From the NCBI GenBank assembly GCA_014191855.1, contig BJHF01000001.1:62001-126000 (forward strand): DNA of 64,000 nucleotides, read 5' to 3'. The stretch's first letter is position 1, and each line of letters starts with the position of its first letter. A program made the position numbers and the translations under genes. Of the stretch, positions 43,871-51,252 are shown piece after piece. The stretch comes from Deltaproteobacteria bacterium. Lineage in GTDB: Bacteria; Myxococcota_A; UBA796; SXON01. The notes under the pieces were generated by a model. It had not been told where the DNA came from and searched no databases. It saw only the letters and a list, made by a program, of their open reading frames with translations.

Positions 43871-46741
43871 ATGGAACCAGCCGTCGATCCCTTCCACCCG
43901 GTTTTGCGTGTTTTGGAGCGCTATCGCTCCGATGTGCATCACCTGCGCGCCCCGGCTCCCGACGGCACCACGCTCGCGGTGCAGCAGCACCTCGGTCGCG
44001 AGCTCCCGACCTCCCTCAAGGGTTTTCTCGCACGGTGGAACGGCGCAACGCTGTTCCGTGGCGCCCTGCGGGTGCGCGGCGTGGCCGATCTTGCGCCTCC
44101 CGACGCCGAGCATCCCGACGTGATCCTGTTCGCCGACGGTCCGCGCGACGAAGATCGCTGGGCGTTCGCCGAAACCGAGTTCGGCCACCACTTCGGCCGC
44201 TGGAATGGCGAGCGCCTCGTCCCGCTCCACGAACACTTTAGCCGCTGGCTCATCGCGCAAACGCGCATCCTCGACGAGAACGTGCGCGAAGAGGCTGACC
44301 AGCTCGCCGTTCGCCTCGAGGTCGATCCGAACTGCGGACTGTTGTGGTTCCTCCAGGGCGAAGCGTTGCTTGAAGCGGGCAACGCCGTGGAGGCCACCGC
44401 CGCCTATCGCCGCGCATCGGCGCTCCATCCGGAGCACACCGGTGCCTGGCAGCGCCTCGGGGAATCGCTGCTCGGGTCTGATGAAAGCCAGGCCCGCGGC
44501 GCGTTCCTCATGGCCTGGCGCTCCACGCGCTTGCCCCTCGCCTACCCCGGTGCTCCGGCAGCGTCGTCCGACCTCGTACGCCTGCTCGAAGCCCAGTTCC
44601 CCGTCGGCGACGTGGGCTGGGAGCGTGAGCTGGCCGACTTCCTCGCCGAGCGGGTGCCGAACATCCGGCACCCCGGGGGCGACATCGCGATCGCGGCGGT
44701 GCTGGCCTTGGTTCGCGTGCGCCTCCACCACGGCGACCGCGCCGGCGCGCGCGACGCGCTCGCCTCCCTCCGCGACCGCGCCACGGGTTGGGCGGTGCCT
44801 CCAGACCTCTCCCCTGTGCTGTTCGCGCTGGCCGGGCTGCACACCGATCTGGGTGACCACGATGCCGCCGAGGACGTGATCCGCCGCATTCGTCGAAGTG
44901 AAGATCCGATGATCCGTGCGCGTGCCGAGCTCGCTCTCGCGCGGGTCGCGCTGTACCGTGAGGAGCCCTGGGTGGACGAGATGGTCCGGGGTGCGCTTGC
45001 GGTGCTCAAGAACCCCGCCGACCGGTGCGAGGGGTATCTCCTGCTCGCCGAGCATAGCCGCGGTCAGGATGGTGTATCAGTAGAAGCTGCAGCCAAGCTG
45101 GCAGCACAGGTCGGTGACACATCGCTGGACGCCCGCGTTGCGTTGGTGCGGGGCGATCTCTGCCGCGCGCGCGGCGACCTCGCCGGCGCCCACCACGCCT
45201 GGCTCGCCTGCAAAGGTGACCCTGAGACGGAGCTCCGCGCGGAAGTGCGCATCGGCGACCTGATGGAGGATCCCATCGACGCCCTGCCTCATTACACCGA
45301 GGCAATCAACGGCTACAAACGCCTCCAGTTGCCGATCCGCGAGGCCTGGGCCCGCCTGAGGCTGGTTCGGTGCGGGGATGCGTCGCAGGCCGTCGAAGCC
45401 GCCCACGAGTTCAAGGCCGCCGGCCTCGCCGCCGGTGTCGCGACCGCAGATGCACTCGCCGGGCGCCCCGGCCACAGCCTCGAATGGCACCTCAACCTGA
45501 GCGCGGAGGCCGCGCGCGAACGCTACGACGCCCAACGCATGCGCCCGCCCTGGACGCGCGCCGACGCGGATCGCCCCGAGCGCCGGTTGCTCGCCCATCG
45601 TTCCGCGGTCGCTAACGCCGACGAGCGCGTGGTCTCGGTGCTCGCCGCCGACATCGCGAACGAATTGCAGCGCCTCCAGGCCAGCGACGGGCGCGCGCGC
45701 GACCCGTCCACCATGCGCTTCATCGCCGGCGTCGACCTCCTCGCCGGCCACCCCTCCTGGGCCGCGGCCCAGGTATTCCTCGCGTTGCTCATGGAAGGAG
45801 TGCGCCAGCCCAATGCGGAGCGCGGCCTCGTCGGCGCCCTCGCCCGCTCGCCGAACATGACGCTGGTCGATGCGTTGGTCCGCTCCCTCAACACCGACAC
45901 GGAGCCGACCCGGGTCGCGCTCATCGCCGAAACCCTCGGTTGGCGGCGCCAGACGGAGGCAATCCCGCGGCTCCGGGTGTTGGCCGAGTCGGGCTCCACG
46001 CCGGTGCGTCGCGCGGCGATCACGGCGCTCGGCCGCATCGGCGACGCCGAGTCCATCGAGATCATCTTCCCTGCGTTGGAAGTGCCGGAGCTGGCGGAGA
46101 CGGCCTCCACCGCGCTGCTGCTCCTCGGCGAGTGGCAAGGCGTGGACTTCTTCGCCCAGGCCCTCGCCCGCGGCGAACGTTGGCTCACCCAGTCGCCAGG
46201 CGAGATCGTCGGCCGCTACGGCGGACCGGCGTACTTCCTGCTGCTCATGCGCACGTGTGAGATGGAGGGTCCGAGCGGCATCGGCAGCCTCGCCGGGCTC
46301 GGCCTGCTCGGCAACCTGCGCGCGGTTCCCCGCCTCATCGAGAGTGTAGGCAGTCGCGACCCGCAGCGCCAGGCCGTCGCAAACGCGGCGTTGGAGGTTA
46401 TTACTGGCCGTCGCGAAGACGTCGAGGACGCCCACCCCAAGCAGAAGTGGGCCGACTGGTGGGCCGAGCACGGTCCCGACTTCGACGAGCGAATTCGCCA
46501 CCGCGAAGGCCGGCCCCTCACGATCCGCTCGCTCATCGAGCGCCTCGCACACGACGACTTCGGCACGCGCCAGGGCGCCTATGACGAGCTCGTCATCGCC
46601 ACCGGCGAGCGCCTCCCCTTCGACGCCGACGGCCCGTGGCGGGTGCAATTGGCCCACCGCGCCGCCTGGGAGCGCTGGTGGGCCGACAACGCCCACGAGC
46701 TTCCGAACACCGGCTGGTGTTTCCATGGCTCACCGACTTAG
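43871..46741 (+). CDS. SUKH-like N-terminus with TPR and HEAT repeats
   Basis: A 956-aa cytoplasmic protein with no signal. Residues about 20-130 resemble the SMI1/KNR4 (SUKH) fold: VQQHLGRELPTSLKGFLARWNGATLF, FADGPRDEDRWAFAE and HFGRWNGERLVPLHEHFSRWL. Residues about 140-560 are TPR-like helix pairs (for example LLWFLQGEALLEAGNAVEATAAYRRASALHP). From about 620 to 920 are HEAT-like repeats (AIPRLRVLAESGSTPVRRAAITALGRIGD, RAVPRLIESVGSRDPQRQAVANAALEVITG). SUKH domains often belong to immunity proteins against polymorphic toxins. No toxin gene is adjacent, so immunity is speculative. Confidence 0.75.
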   Translation: MEPAVDPFHPVLRVLERYRSDVHHLRAPAPDGTTLAVQQHLGRELPTSLKGFLARWNGATLFRGALRVRGVADLAPPDAEHPDVILFADGPRDEDRWAFAETEFGHHFGRWNGERLVPLHEHFSRWLIAQTRILDENVREEADQLAVRLEVDPNCGLLWFLQGEALLEAGNAVEATAAYRRASALHPEHTGAWQRLGESLLGSDESQARGAFLMAWRSTRLPLAYPGAPAASSDLVRLLEAQFPVGDVGWERELADFLAERVPNIRHPGGDIAIAAVLALVRVRLHHGDRAGARDALASLRDRATGWAVPPDLSPVLFALAGLHTDLGDHDAAEDVIRRIRRSEDPMIRARAELALARVALYREEPWVDEMVRGALAVLKNPADRCEGYLLLAEHSRGQDGVSVEAAAKLAAQVGDTSLDARVALVRGDLCRARGDLAGAHHAWLACKGDPETELRAEVRIGDLMEDPIDALPHYTEAINGYKRLQLPIREAWARLRLVRCGDASQAVEAAHEFKAAGLAAGVATADALAGRPGHSLEWHLNLSAEAARERYDAQRMRPPWTRADADRPERRLLAHRSAVANADERVVSVLAADIANELQRLQASDGRARDPSTMRFIAGVDLLAGHPSWAAAQVFLALLMEGVRQPNAERGLVGALARSPNMTLVDALVRSLNTDTEPTRVALIAETLGWRRQTEAIPRLRVLAESGSTPVRRAAITALGRIGDAESIEIIFPALEVPELAETASTALLLLGEWQGVDFFAQALARGERWLTQSPGEIVGRYGGPAYFLLLMRTCEMEGPSGIGSLAGLGLLGNLRAVPRLIESVGSRDPQRQAVANAALEVITGRREDVEDAHPKQKWADWWAEHGPDFDERIRHREGRPLTIRSLIERLAHDDFGTRQGAYDELVIATGERLPFDADGPWRVQLAHRAAWERWWADNAHELPNTGWCFHGSPT

Positions 46742-46755
46742 GCGTTGAAGGTCGT

Positions 46756-47211
46756 TTAGTCTTCTCCGGGATGGCGGGCGATACATCGCCATGTATCACC
46801 ACGCTTCTCCATCACGTACACCATCGCGTTCTGCTTCCGCGGCGTCGGTTCGAGGTCGAAGGCGTTTTCCAGAAACTCCTGTGTCGTGTGATGGGCGACG
46901 ATGGCGGCGCGTGTACCTTGGTTCTCAGCGAGGAATTCCAGACGGGCCAGCGAGGCAGGGCCGCTCTCGATCCGCAGGATCGGCGGCTTGGTGTCGGCAC
47001 ACTGGCCTTGAATGATGGCGGCCGTCTCCCGAGTACGATGCCAGGGCGTGCTCAGCAACACGCTTGGTGAAAAGCCGTTGTTTCGCAGCCACGCCCCCGT
47101 ACGCTGGGCCATGGCCACGCCGTGGTCAGACAGGTGCTCGTCGCGATCGGCCTTGTTGCGAATGCGCTTTCCGTGGCGGATGAAGATGAGGATGTGGCCG
47201 TCGGGGATCAT
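46756..47211 (-). CDS. SixA-like histidine phosphatase 1
   Basis: A 151-aa member of the histidine phosphatase superfamily, starting at ATG 47211. The catalytic RHG is in LIFIRHGKR (His13), a downstream Arg is in STPWHRTRETAA, and the second catalytic His is in AAIVAHHTTQEF (His107 or His108). Length is like SixA, which dephosphorylates phosphohistidine on phosphotransfer proteins. It is a close paralogue of the gene at 47701-48162 and shares the C-terminus GDTWRCIARHPGE. A repeat island separates the two. Confidence 0.85.
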   Translation of the reverse strand: MIPDGHILIFIRHGKRIRNKADRDEHLSDHGVAMAQRTGAWLRNNGFSPSVLLSTPWHRTRETAAIIQGQCADTKPPILRIESGPASLARLEFLAENQGTRAAIVAHHTTQEFLENAFDLEPTPRKQNAMVYVMEKRGDTWRCIARHPGED

Positions 47212-47297
47212 GGCGGGCTCCAGGCTGGGGGACGAGGGTACTACGGACCGCGTGGGCGGATGTGGACCGCGCGGGTGGAAAGTGGTGAGGCGGGCGG

Positions 47298-47352
47298 GGG
47301 CGACGCCGGGGCCAGGTGGCGGGGCCAAGGTGGGTAGGACGGCGTCGCGGGG
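47298..47352 (+). repeat. REP-like hairpin, forward copy
   Basis: GGGCGACGCC pairs with GGCGTCGCGGGG, and the loop has GGGGCCAAGGTGGGTAGGAC, identical in style to the copies at 48209 and 50725. Confidence 0.7.
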
Positions 47353-47424
47353 GAGTCGCGGTGGGCGACGCGTGTTCGCGGCGCAGAAATGTGTCGCGAC
47401 ATGCGACACGCCGGCGCCCGGCGG

Positions 47425-47662
47425 AGTCGAGTCGGCCTGCTTGGCCGCGAGGAAGAGTCGAGCCGGGCTGTTTGGCGCTGTGGGCGCCCCGGCGCAGTCC
47501 GACGGCCAAAAAACGTAGCTTCGCCGGGTGGCGAGGGTGCGTCGTGGACGGGTGTGGCGGACCCACGGGCTCTGGCGCGCTCGAAACGGGGGTCCGCGCG
47601 CCTCCGTAGGTCAAACAGTTCGACTCGACTCCGCGCGTCGGCCAGCGCGGGGGACTCGACTT
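47425..47662. repeat. 239-bp inverted-repeat element, copy A
   Basis: Arms of about 50 bp (47425-47474 and 47612-47662) each hold two GTCGAGT boxes about 30 bp apart and CTGTTTG innermost; by hand alignment they agree at about 35 of 50 positions. The core has AAAAAACGTAGCTTCGCC. Copy B (48381) is nearly identical over about 220 bp. Orientation matches copies B, C and D. Confidence 0.8.
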
Positions 47663-47700
47663 TGGGGACGCCGCGGCGCCGAAGGTGCGCGGGGAGGGGC

Positions 47701-48162
47701 TCAGCTTTCGCCGGCGTGGCGGGCGACACATTGCCATGTATCACCGCCCTTCTGGAGCACGAACCCCGCGCCGTTGTCGTCGAGGTACTTGTCTGGTTTG
47801 CAGAAGGTCTTCACGATGAACTCGTGGCTCGTGTGGTGAGCGACAATCGCGGCGCCGCTCCCGTGTTTCTCTGCGAACGCCTCAAGCGTGTCTGCGGTGG
47901 GGCCGGCGGAGACCCTCGCCATCGGCAGAAGGCGGTGCTCGGGGCCGAGCCGCTCGCGGATGATCTCGGCCGTTTCCTGGGTGCGGCGTTTCTTCGTGTA
48001 GAGCAGCTTCGTGGGGATGTGGCCCCCCGCGCGGAGCCAGTCGCCGGCGCGTTCCGCCTGGGCGATCCCTCGTGGAATGAGTGGATCGAGGTCGTCGTCG
48101 GGGTGAACGCGGCCGCGCTTGCCGTGGCGGATGAAGATGAGAATGTGACCGTCGGGGACCAT
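47701..48162 (-). CDS. SixA-like histidine phosphatase 2
   Basis: A 153-aa paralogue of the gene at 46756-47211, starting at ATG 48162. It retains LIFIRHGKRGR (His13), the Arg-rich KKRRTQETAEII segment and AAIVAHHTSHEF (His109 or His110). The end GDTWQCVARHAGES matches the paralogue. It probably acts as a phosphohistidine or phosphoester phosphatase. Its placement between two copies of the same repeat unit suggests that the duplication of the phosphatase and the repeat may be linked, which is inference. Confidence 0.85.
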   Translation of the reverse strand: MVPDGHILIFIRHGKRGRVHPDDDLDPLIPRGIAQAERAGDWLRAGGHIPTKLLYTKKRRTQETAEIIRERLGPEHRLLPMARVSAGPTADTLEAFAEKHGSGAAIVAHHTSHEFIVKTFCKPDKYLDDNGAGFVLQKGGDTWQCVARHAGES

Positions 48163-48208
48163 GCGCGCTCCGTGGGGGTGCATTGTACTACGGGAGGGCG
48201 GGTGGATT

Positions 48209-48267
48209 GTGGACGACGCCTCATGCCTGATCCGCGGCGCCGGGGTGGGTAGGACGGCGTCGCGGGG
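48209..48267 (+). repeat. REP-like hairpin, forward copy (left end of RAYT 2 unit)
   Basis: GACGACGCC pairs with GGCGTCGCGGGG, and the loop has CGGGGTGGGTAGGAC. It matches the other forward copies and opens the unit whose reverse copy is at 49638-49698. Confidence 0.65.
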
Positions 48268-48380
48268 TCCGTTTCGGTCGGCGACGCGCCTTCGGGGTGG
48301 GCGACGCGGTTTCGCGGTGGGTGACTCGGCCGCAGTCGCGTGAAGTGATGTCGCGACAGTCGGCGCGACTCTTAACGGAG

Positions 48381-48619
48381 AGTCGAGTGCCCCTGCCTGG
48401 CCGCGAGGAGGAGTCGAGCCGGGCTGTTTGGCGCGGTCGGCGCCCCGGCGCAGTCCGACGGCCAAAAAACGTAGCTTCGCCGGTGTGGCGAGGGTGCGTC
48501 GTGGACGGGTGTGGCGGACCCACGGGCTCTGGCGCGCTCGAAACGGGGGTCCGCGCGCCTCCGTAGGTCAAACAGTTCGACTCGACTCCGCGCGTCGGCC
48601 AGCGCGGGGGACTCGACTT
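48381..48619. repeat. 239-bp inverted-repeat element, copy B
   Basis: The arms are 48381-48430 and 48569-48619. It is nearly identical to copy A over about 220 bp, including CCAAAAAACGTAGCTTCGCC and TAGGTCAAACAGTTCGACTC. TGTCGCGACA lies 32 bp upstream of the left arm, as in copies A and C. Confidence 0.8.
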
Positions 48620-48694
48620 CGGCGACGGGCGGCCCTCGCGGTCGGCGGCGAGCGCGCCCGCGCCTCCGCGCTCTCCCGCGATCGACGGAGCCCT

Positions 48695-48729
48695 GTCGGA
48701 CATCCGTCACCTACTGACGGACGTCCGAC
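48695..48729 (+). promoter_or_regulatory. 35-bp palindrome upstream of RAYT 2
   Basis: GTCGGACATCCGTCA at the left and TGACGGACGTCCGAC at the right are inverted 15-mers with one mismatch, separated by CCTAC. The palindrome contains GACATCCGTCACCT, the motif that also precedes RAYT 1. It lies 61 bp before the RAYT start and could be an operator for autoregulation or a transposase binding site. Confidence 0.65.
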
Positions 48730-48789
48730 ACCCCTCACGCGAAAAACATAGGTTGTATCGTTGGCGCGGCGCTTGCAGAGCCGGCACGC

Positions 48790-49629
48790 ATGCTCCACCT
48801 CATCGCCTGGGCCGCGCCCGGAACCCTGCTCTTTCGAACCTGGGCCGAGGGCGTCGCCTGCCTGGAGGTGTTCGCGGCTGCGTTCCCCGACCTCGACGCG
48901 CTCCTCGTGATGCCGGACCACGTTCATATCAAGGGCGACTGGCCCAAGGCCGAGGTGCGCTTGGCTCGCGCGGAGACGGCGTTCGCGCGACGGCGCTTCG
49001 CGATGCGGGGGAAGGAGGGTCCTCGCGGCGCGTTCGCGCGTCACCCGGAGCCCACCCGCATCGTGAACAAGGATCATGAGCGCCGAACACGGCGTTACAT
49101 CTACCTCAACCCGGTTCGCGACGAGATCGTGGAGTGCCCGCTCGCGTGGCCGCTCTCCACGTACCGCGACCGCCTTGGCCTCGCCGCGTTCCCGCTCGTG
49201 CCGAAGGCGAACGACCCCGAGCGTTTGCATCGATACGTATCGACGGATGCCGACTCCCAGCTTGGGGGGACGCCGTTCCCGCAGCTTCGAGCGAGGGAGA
49301 GCTCGATCGACGACGTGATCGACGCCGTGAGCGCGATCACGCGTGTCGGCCCAGAAGCGCTCACCCGTGGCGGACGCGCACGAACGCTCGCGGTGGAGAC
49401 GGCGTGGATGGCGGGGATTCGCGACACTGGCTTGCTTGCGAAGGTATTCCAGTTGAGCCCGCGCGCCGTGCGAACCGCCGTTTCGGAGCTGCCCGACTCT
49501 GTGTACGACCCTGTGCCCGCCGCGGTCGAGGCCTGCCTCCGCGTGTTGGGAGATCCCCGCTTCGAACGCCTTGACGCCGGCGGCCTGCTCCGGCGCGCGG
49601 ACTGGGCGAAGTTGCGCCATCTACGCTGA
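48790..49629 (+). CDS. REP-associated tyrosine transposase (RAYT) 2
   Basis: A 279-aa Y1-type transposase. The HUH motif is MPDHVHIKGD with His44 and His46, and the catalytic tyrosine is Tyr103 or Tyr105 in RRYIYLNPVRDEIVE, the classic RAYT YIHLNPVR motif. This is followed by WPLSTYRDRLG and a C-terminal HTH-like region (AWMAGIRDTGLLAKVFQLSP). All catalytic positions look intact. The gene lies inside a unit bounded by inverted REP-like hairpins. It is only weakly similar to RAYT 1, indicating a second lineage. Confidence 0.9.
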   Translation: MLHLIAWAAPGTLLFRTWAEGVACLEVFAAAFPDLDALLVMPDHVHIKGDWPKAEVRLARAETAFARRRFAMRGKEGPRGAFARHPEPTRIVNKDHERRTRRYIYLNPVRDEIVECPLAWPLSTYRDRLGLAAFPLVPKANDPERLHRYVSTDADSQLGGTPFPQLRARESSIDDVIDAVSAITRVGPEALTRGGRARTLAVETAWMAGIRDTGLLAKVFQLSPRAVRTAVSELPDSVYDPVPAAVEACLRVLGDPRFERLDAGGLLRRADWAKLRHLR

Positions 49630-49637
49630 AGTCTGGA

Positions 49638-49698
49638 GGCGCCGCGATGCGCCGCGACGCTCGCCTGACCCGGGCGAACGGGCCCCTGCGCATCGCCC
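49638..49698 (-). repeat. REP-like hairpin, reverse copy (right end of RAYT 2 unit)
   Basis: GGCGCCGCGATGCGCC at the left pairs with GCGCATCGCCC at the right, with CGCCTGACCCGGGCGAACG inside. On the complement it matches the forward copies. It begins 8 bp after the RAYT stop. Confidence 0.7.
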
Positions 49699-49768
49699 GA
49701 ATGAACTTTCTTTCGATTTCCGGTACAGTTCGGCGCGCCTCCTGCGTAGGGGGCTTCGAGGTGAGCTC

Positions 49769-50710
49769 ATGCGCGTGGTCGTCGTCCGTTATTGTCTGCC
49801 GTCTGATGAAGCGATTGGCGCCCTGGTCGAGGCGGGGAGGTGGCTGTGTGCGCAGGGCGTGAAACCCGGGCTTGTGACTCGCGAATCGTTGCCACTGGTC
49901 GCCGACATGGAGTCGCGCGTCCTCGCGTGGTCCGACAAGTGGACCCCGCGCATGGGGGGGCTTCCCGTGCTGGAGAACGCCGCCGCTTTCCTGCCTTTGA
50001 TCAAGAAGCTCCGACGCCGGTACGAACGGGAGCTGGCGAAGGGGAAGGTGCCGGCGGGTGCGGGGGAGGACATCGTGTGCTTCGTGTCGGCCGCCACGGT
50101 GGATGCGCTCGCGCCGGTGCTGGGCGACGGCGTTCCGCGGGAGAACCTCGCGCCGATCTGGGTTTTGGAGGCCACGGACGGGCGATGGCGAGTAAGCACG
50201 GTGTGGCCGGGGCGCGCCCCTGGCGATCTCGCGCCGATGACCGTGCCAACGGCACGAACTCCGAGGGACGCCTCGGCCGGGAAGGCCAAGGGACGGCCGG
50301 CCCCGGACCGCCCGTGGGAGGAATACCTGGCGTCCGCCGAGGAGGCGCTCGTCGTCAGCGACGCACCTTTGCTCGATGCGCAGGGGCACCGACTGCCCGG
50401 GCGGCCGATCGTGGGCTTGCAAATCGACGTTCAGTGGGGCGAGCACGTTTGCTTGTTCACGCGCCTGGAGATCTTGAAGGTAGAAGAGGGACAGTTCTGG
50501 GTTGAGCGCATCGCCGGCGGGGAATACCGGTTCGGCGTGGAACAGTGGGATTCGTGGCTGCGACGCCGCTTACTGGAGGGAATTGTGACCGTTCACCTTC
50601 CCGAGTGCGACATCGGGTGGTGCGCGGGGTGTGACGGCGGCGTGATTGGCAAGGAGCCGTATTTGGGGGAGGACGAGGCGATTGTGGCGGCGCGCGGGCG
50701 CCGGCGGTGA
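49769..50710 (+). CDS. Hypothetical protein with C-terminal cysteine cluster
   Basis: A 313-aa protein from ATG 49769, with GAGG upstream at good spacing. No family is recognised. The N-terminal half is alpha/beta (MRVVVVRYCLPSDEAIGALV, IVCFVSAATVDAL); a Lys/Pro/Ala linker follows, and the C-terminal part is beta-rich with a Cys cluster (CDIGWCAGC). The gene lies between two RAYT-related repeat units and could be cargo or a bystander; codon use is like the surroundings. Confidence 0.65.
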   Translation: MRVVVVRYCLPSDEAIGALVEAGRWLCAQGVKPGLVTRESLPLVADMESRVLAWSDKWTPRMGGLPVLENAAAFLPLIKKLRRRYERELAKGKVPAGAGEDIVCFVSAATVDALAPVLGDGVPRENLAPIWVLEATDGRWRVSTVWPGRAPGDLAPMTVPTARTPRDASAGKAKGRPAPDRPWEEYLASAEEALVVSDAPLLDAQGHRLPGRPIVGLQIDVQWGEHVCLFTRLEILKVEEGQFWVERIAGGEYRFGVEQWDSWLRRRLLEGIVTVHLPECDIGWCAGCDGGVIGKEPYLGEDEAIVAARGRRR

Positions 50711-50724
50711 GCGTGGCGAGATCG

Positions 50725-50796
50725 GGGCGACGCCTCAGCTTGCCGCACTTCGCGGCCCAGTCCCGGGGCCAGCGTGGGTAGGACGGCGTCGCGAGG
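50725..50796 (+). repeat. REP-like hairpin, forward copy
   Basis: GGGCGACGCC pairs with GGCGTCGCGAGG. The loop contains GCTTGCCGCACTTCGCGGCC, shared with the copy at 29408, and GGGGCCAGCGTGGGTAGGAC. Confidence 0.7.
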
Positions 50797-50891
50797 GCTG
50801 TCGCGGCCGGAGACGTGCGGTTCGCGGCCGGCGACAGGGTCGCTGCGGCGCGAAATACGGTCGCGACAGGCGGCGCGGCGACGCGCGGCGG

Positions 50892-51130
50892 AGTCGAGTC
50901 CGCCTGCTTGGCCGCGAGGAAGAGTCGAGTCAGGCTGTTTGGCGTACCGGCCGGGACCGAGCGCGGCGGCGGCGGAAAAACGAAGCTTTGCTCGTTCGCG
51001 AGGCGGCGTCGCCGACCGGGGTGCCGGCCCGGCGCGCGCCGGCGCACCCCTGAGGGCACCCGCGCGCGCCGGCTTCGGCTGAACAGCGCGACTCGACTCG
51101 GCGCGTCGGCCAACGAGCTGGACTCGACGT
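50892..51130. repeat. 239-bp inverted-repeat element, copy C
   Basis: The same architecture as copies A and B with a diverged centre: left arm from 50892 with two GTCGAGT boxes and CAGGCTGTTTGG, AAAAACGAAGCTTTGC in the core, and right arm (51081-51130) with GACTCGACTCGG and GGACTCGAC. Confidence 0.75.
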
Positions 51131-51153
51131 TTGCGGCGAGCGGTTCGCGGTCG

Positions 51154-51213
51154 GGCGCCGCGATGCTGAGCGACGCCTGCCTGACCTGGGCGAACGGGCT
51201 CGGAGCATCGCCC
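51154..51213 (-). repeat. REP-like hairpin, reverse copy
   Basis: GGCGCCGCGATGC at the left and GCATCGCCC at the right enclose GCCTGACCTGGGCGAACGGG, which closely matches the reverse copy at 49638-49698. Confidence 0.7.
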
Positions 51214-51252
51214 TGATCGTGCCTCCTCTGAGGGGGGGCGGAGTGTGGTAGC

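Larger units (their letters stand above)
47212..47700. other. Non-coding repeat island between the two phosphatase genes
   Basis: Contents in order: a REP-like hairpin (47298-47352), TGTCGCGACA (47392-47401), and a 238-bp inverted-repeat element (47425-47662). Frames here repeat those of 48163-48789 almost word for word because the element is a near-identical copy, and none looks coding. Confidence 0.75.
48163..48789. other. Repeat-rich leader of the second RAYT element
   Basis: In order: REP-like hairpin (48209-48267), TGTCGCGACA (48349-48358), inverted-repeat element B (48381-48619), palindrome (48695-48729), then the RAYT start at 48790. No credible gene is present. Confidence 0.75.
48209..49698 (+). 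mobile_element. Candidate autonomous RAYT insertion element
   Basis: A 1.49-kb unit that begins with a forward REP-like hairpin (48209-48267) and ends with a reverse copy (49638-49698), enclosing TGTCGCGACA, the inverted-repeat core, a 35-bp palindrome and the transposase gene at 48790-49629. The gene's stop lies 8 bp before the closing hairpin. A shorter relative at 50725-51213 has the same ends and core without the gene. The boundaries are proposed from repeats alone; no target duplication was recognised. Confidence 0.65.
50725..51213 (+). mobile_element. Transposase-less relative of the RAYT 2 element
   Basis: A 489-bp unit with the same ends and inverted-repeat core as 48209-49698. Past the right arm, copies B and C share a stretch ending in TCGCGGTCGG; copy B then continues to the palindrome and the transposase, while copy C passes straight to the reverse REP hairpin (GGCGCCGCGATGC). 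This is the layout expected of an internal-deletion, non-autonomous element. Confidence 0.65.
50711..51252. other. Repeat-rich gap holding the transposase-less unit
   Basis: In order: forward REP-like hairpin (50725-50796), GTCGCGACA (50860-50868), inverted-repeat element C (50892-51130) and reverse REP-like hairpin (51154-51213). No credible gene is present. Confidence 0.75.

Noticed and set aside
47126-48703. Two similar open frames across the inverted-repeat elements
   Set aside because: The similarity is explained by near-identical non-coding copies A and B, and the translations are Pro/Arg-rich without structure.
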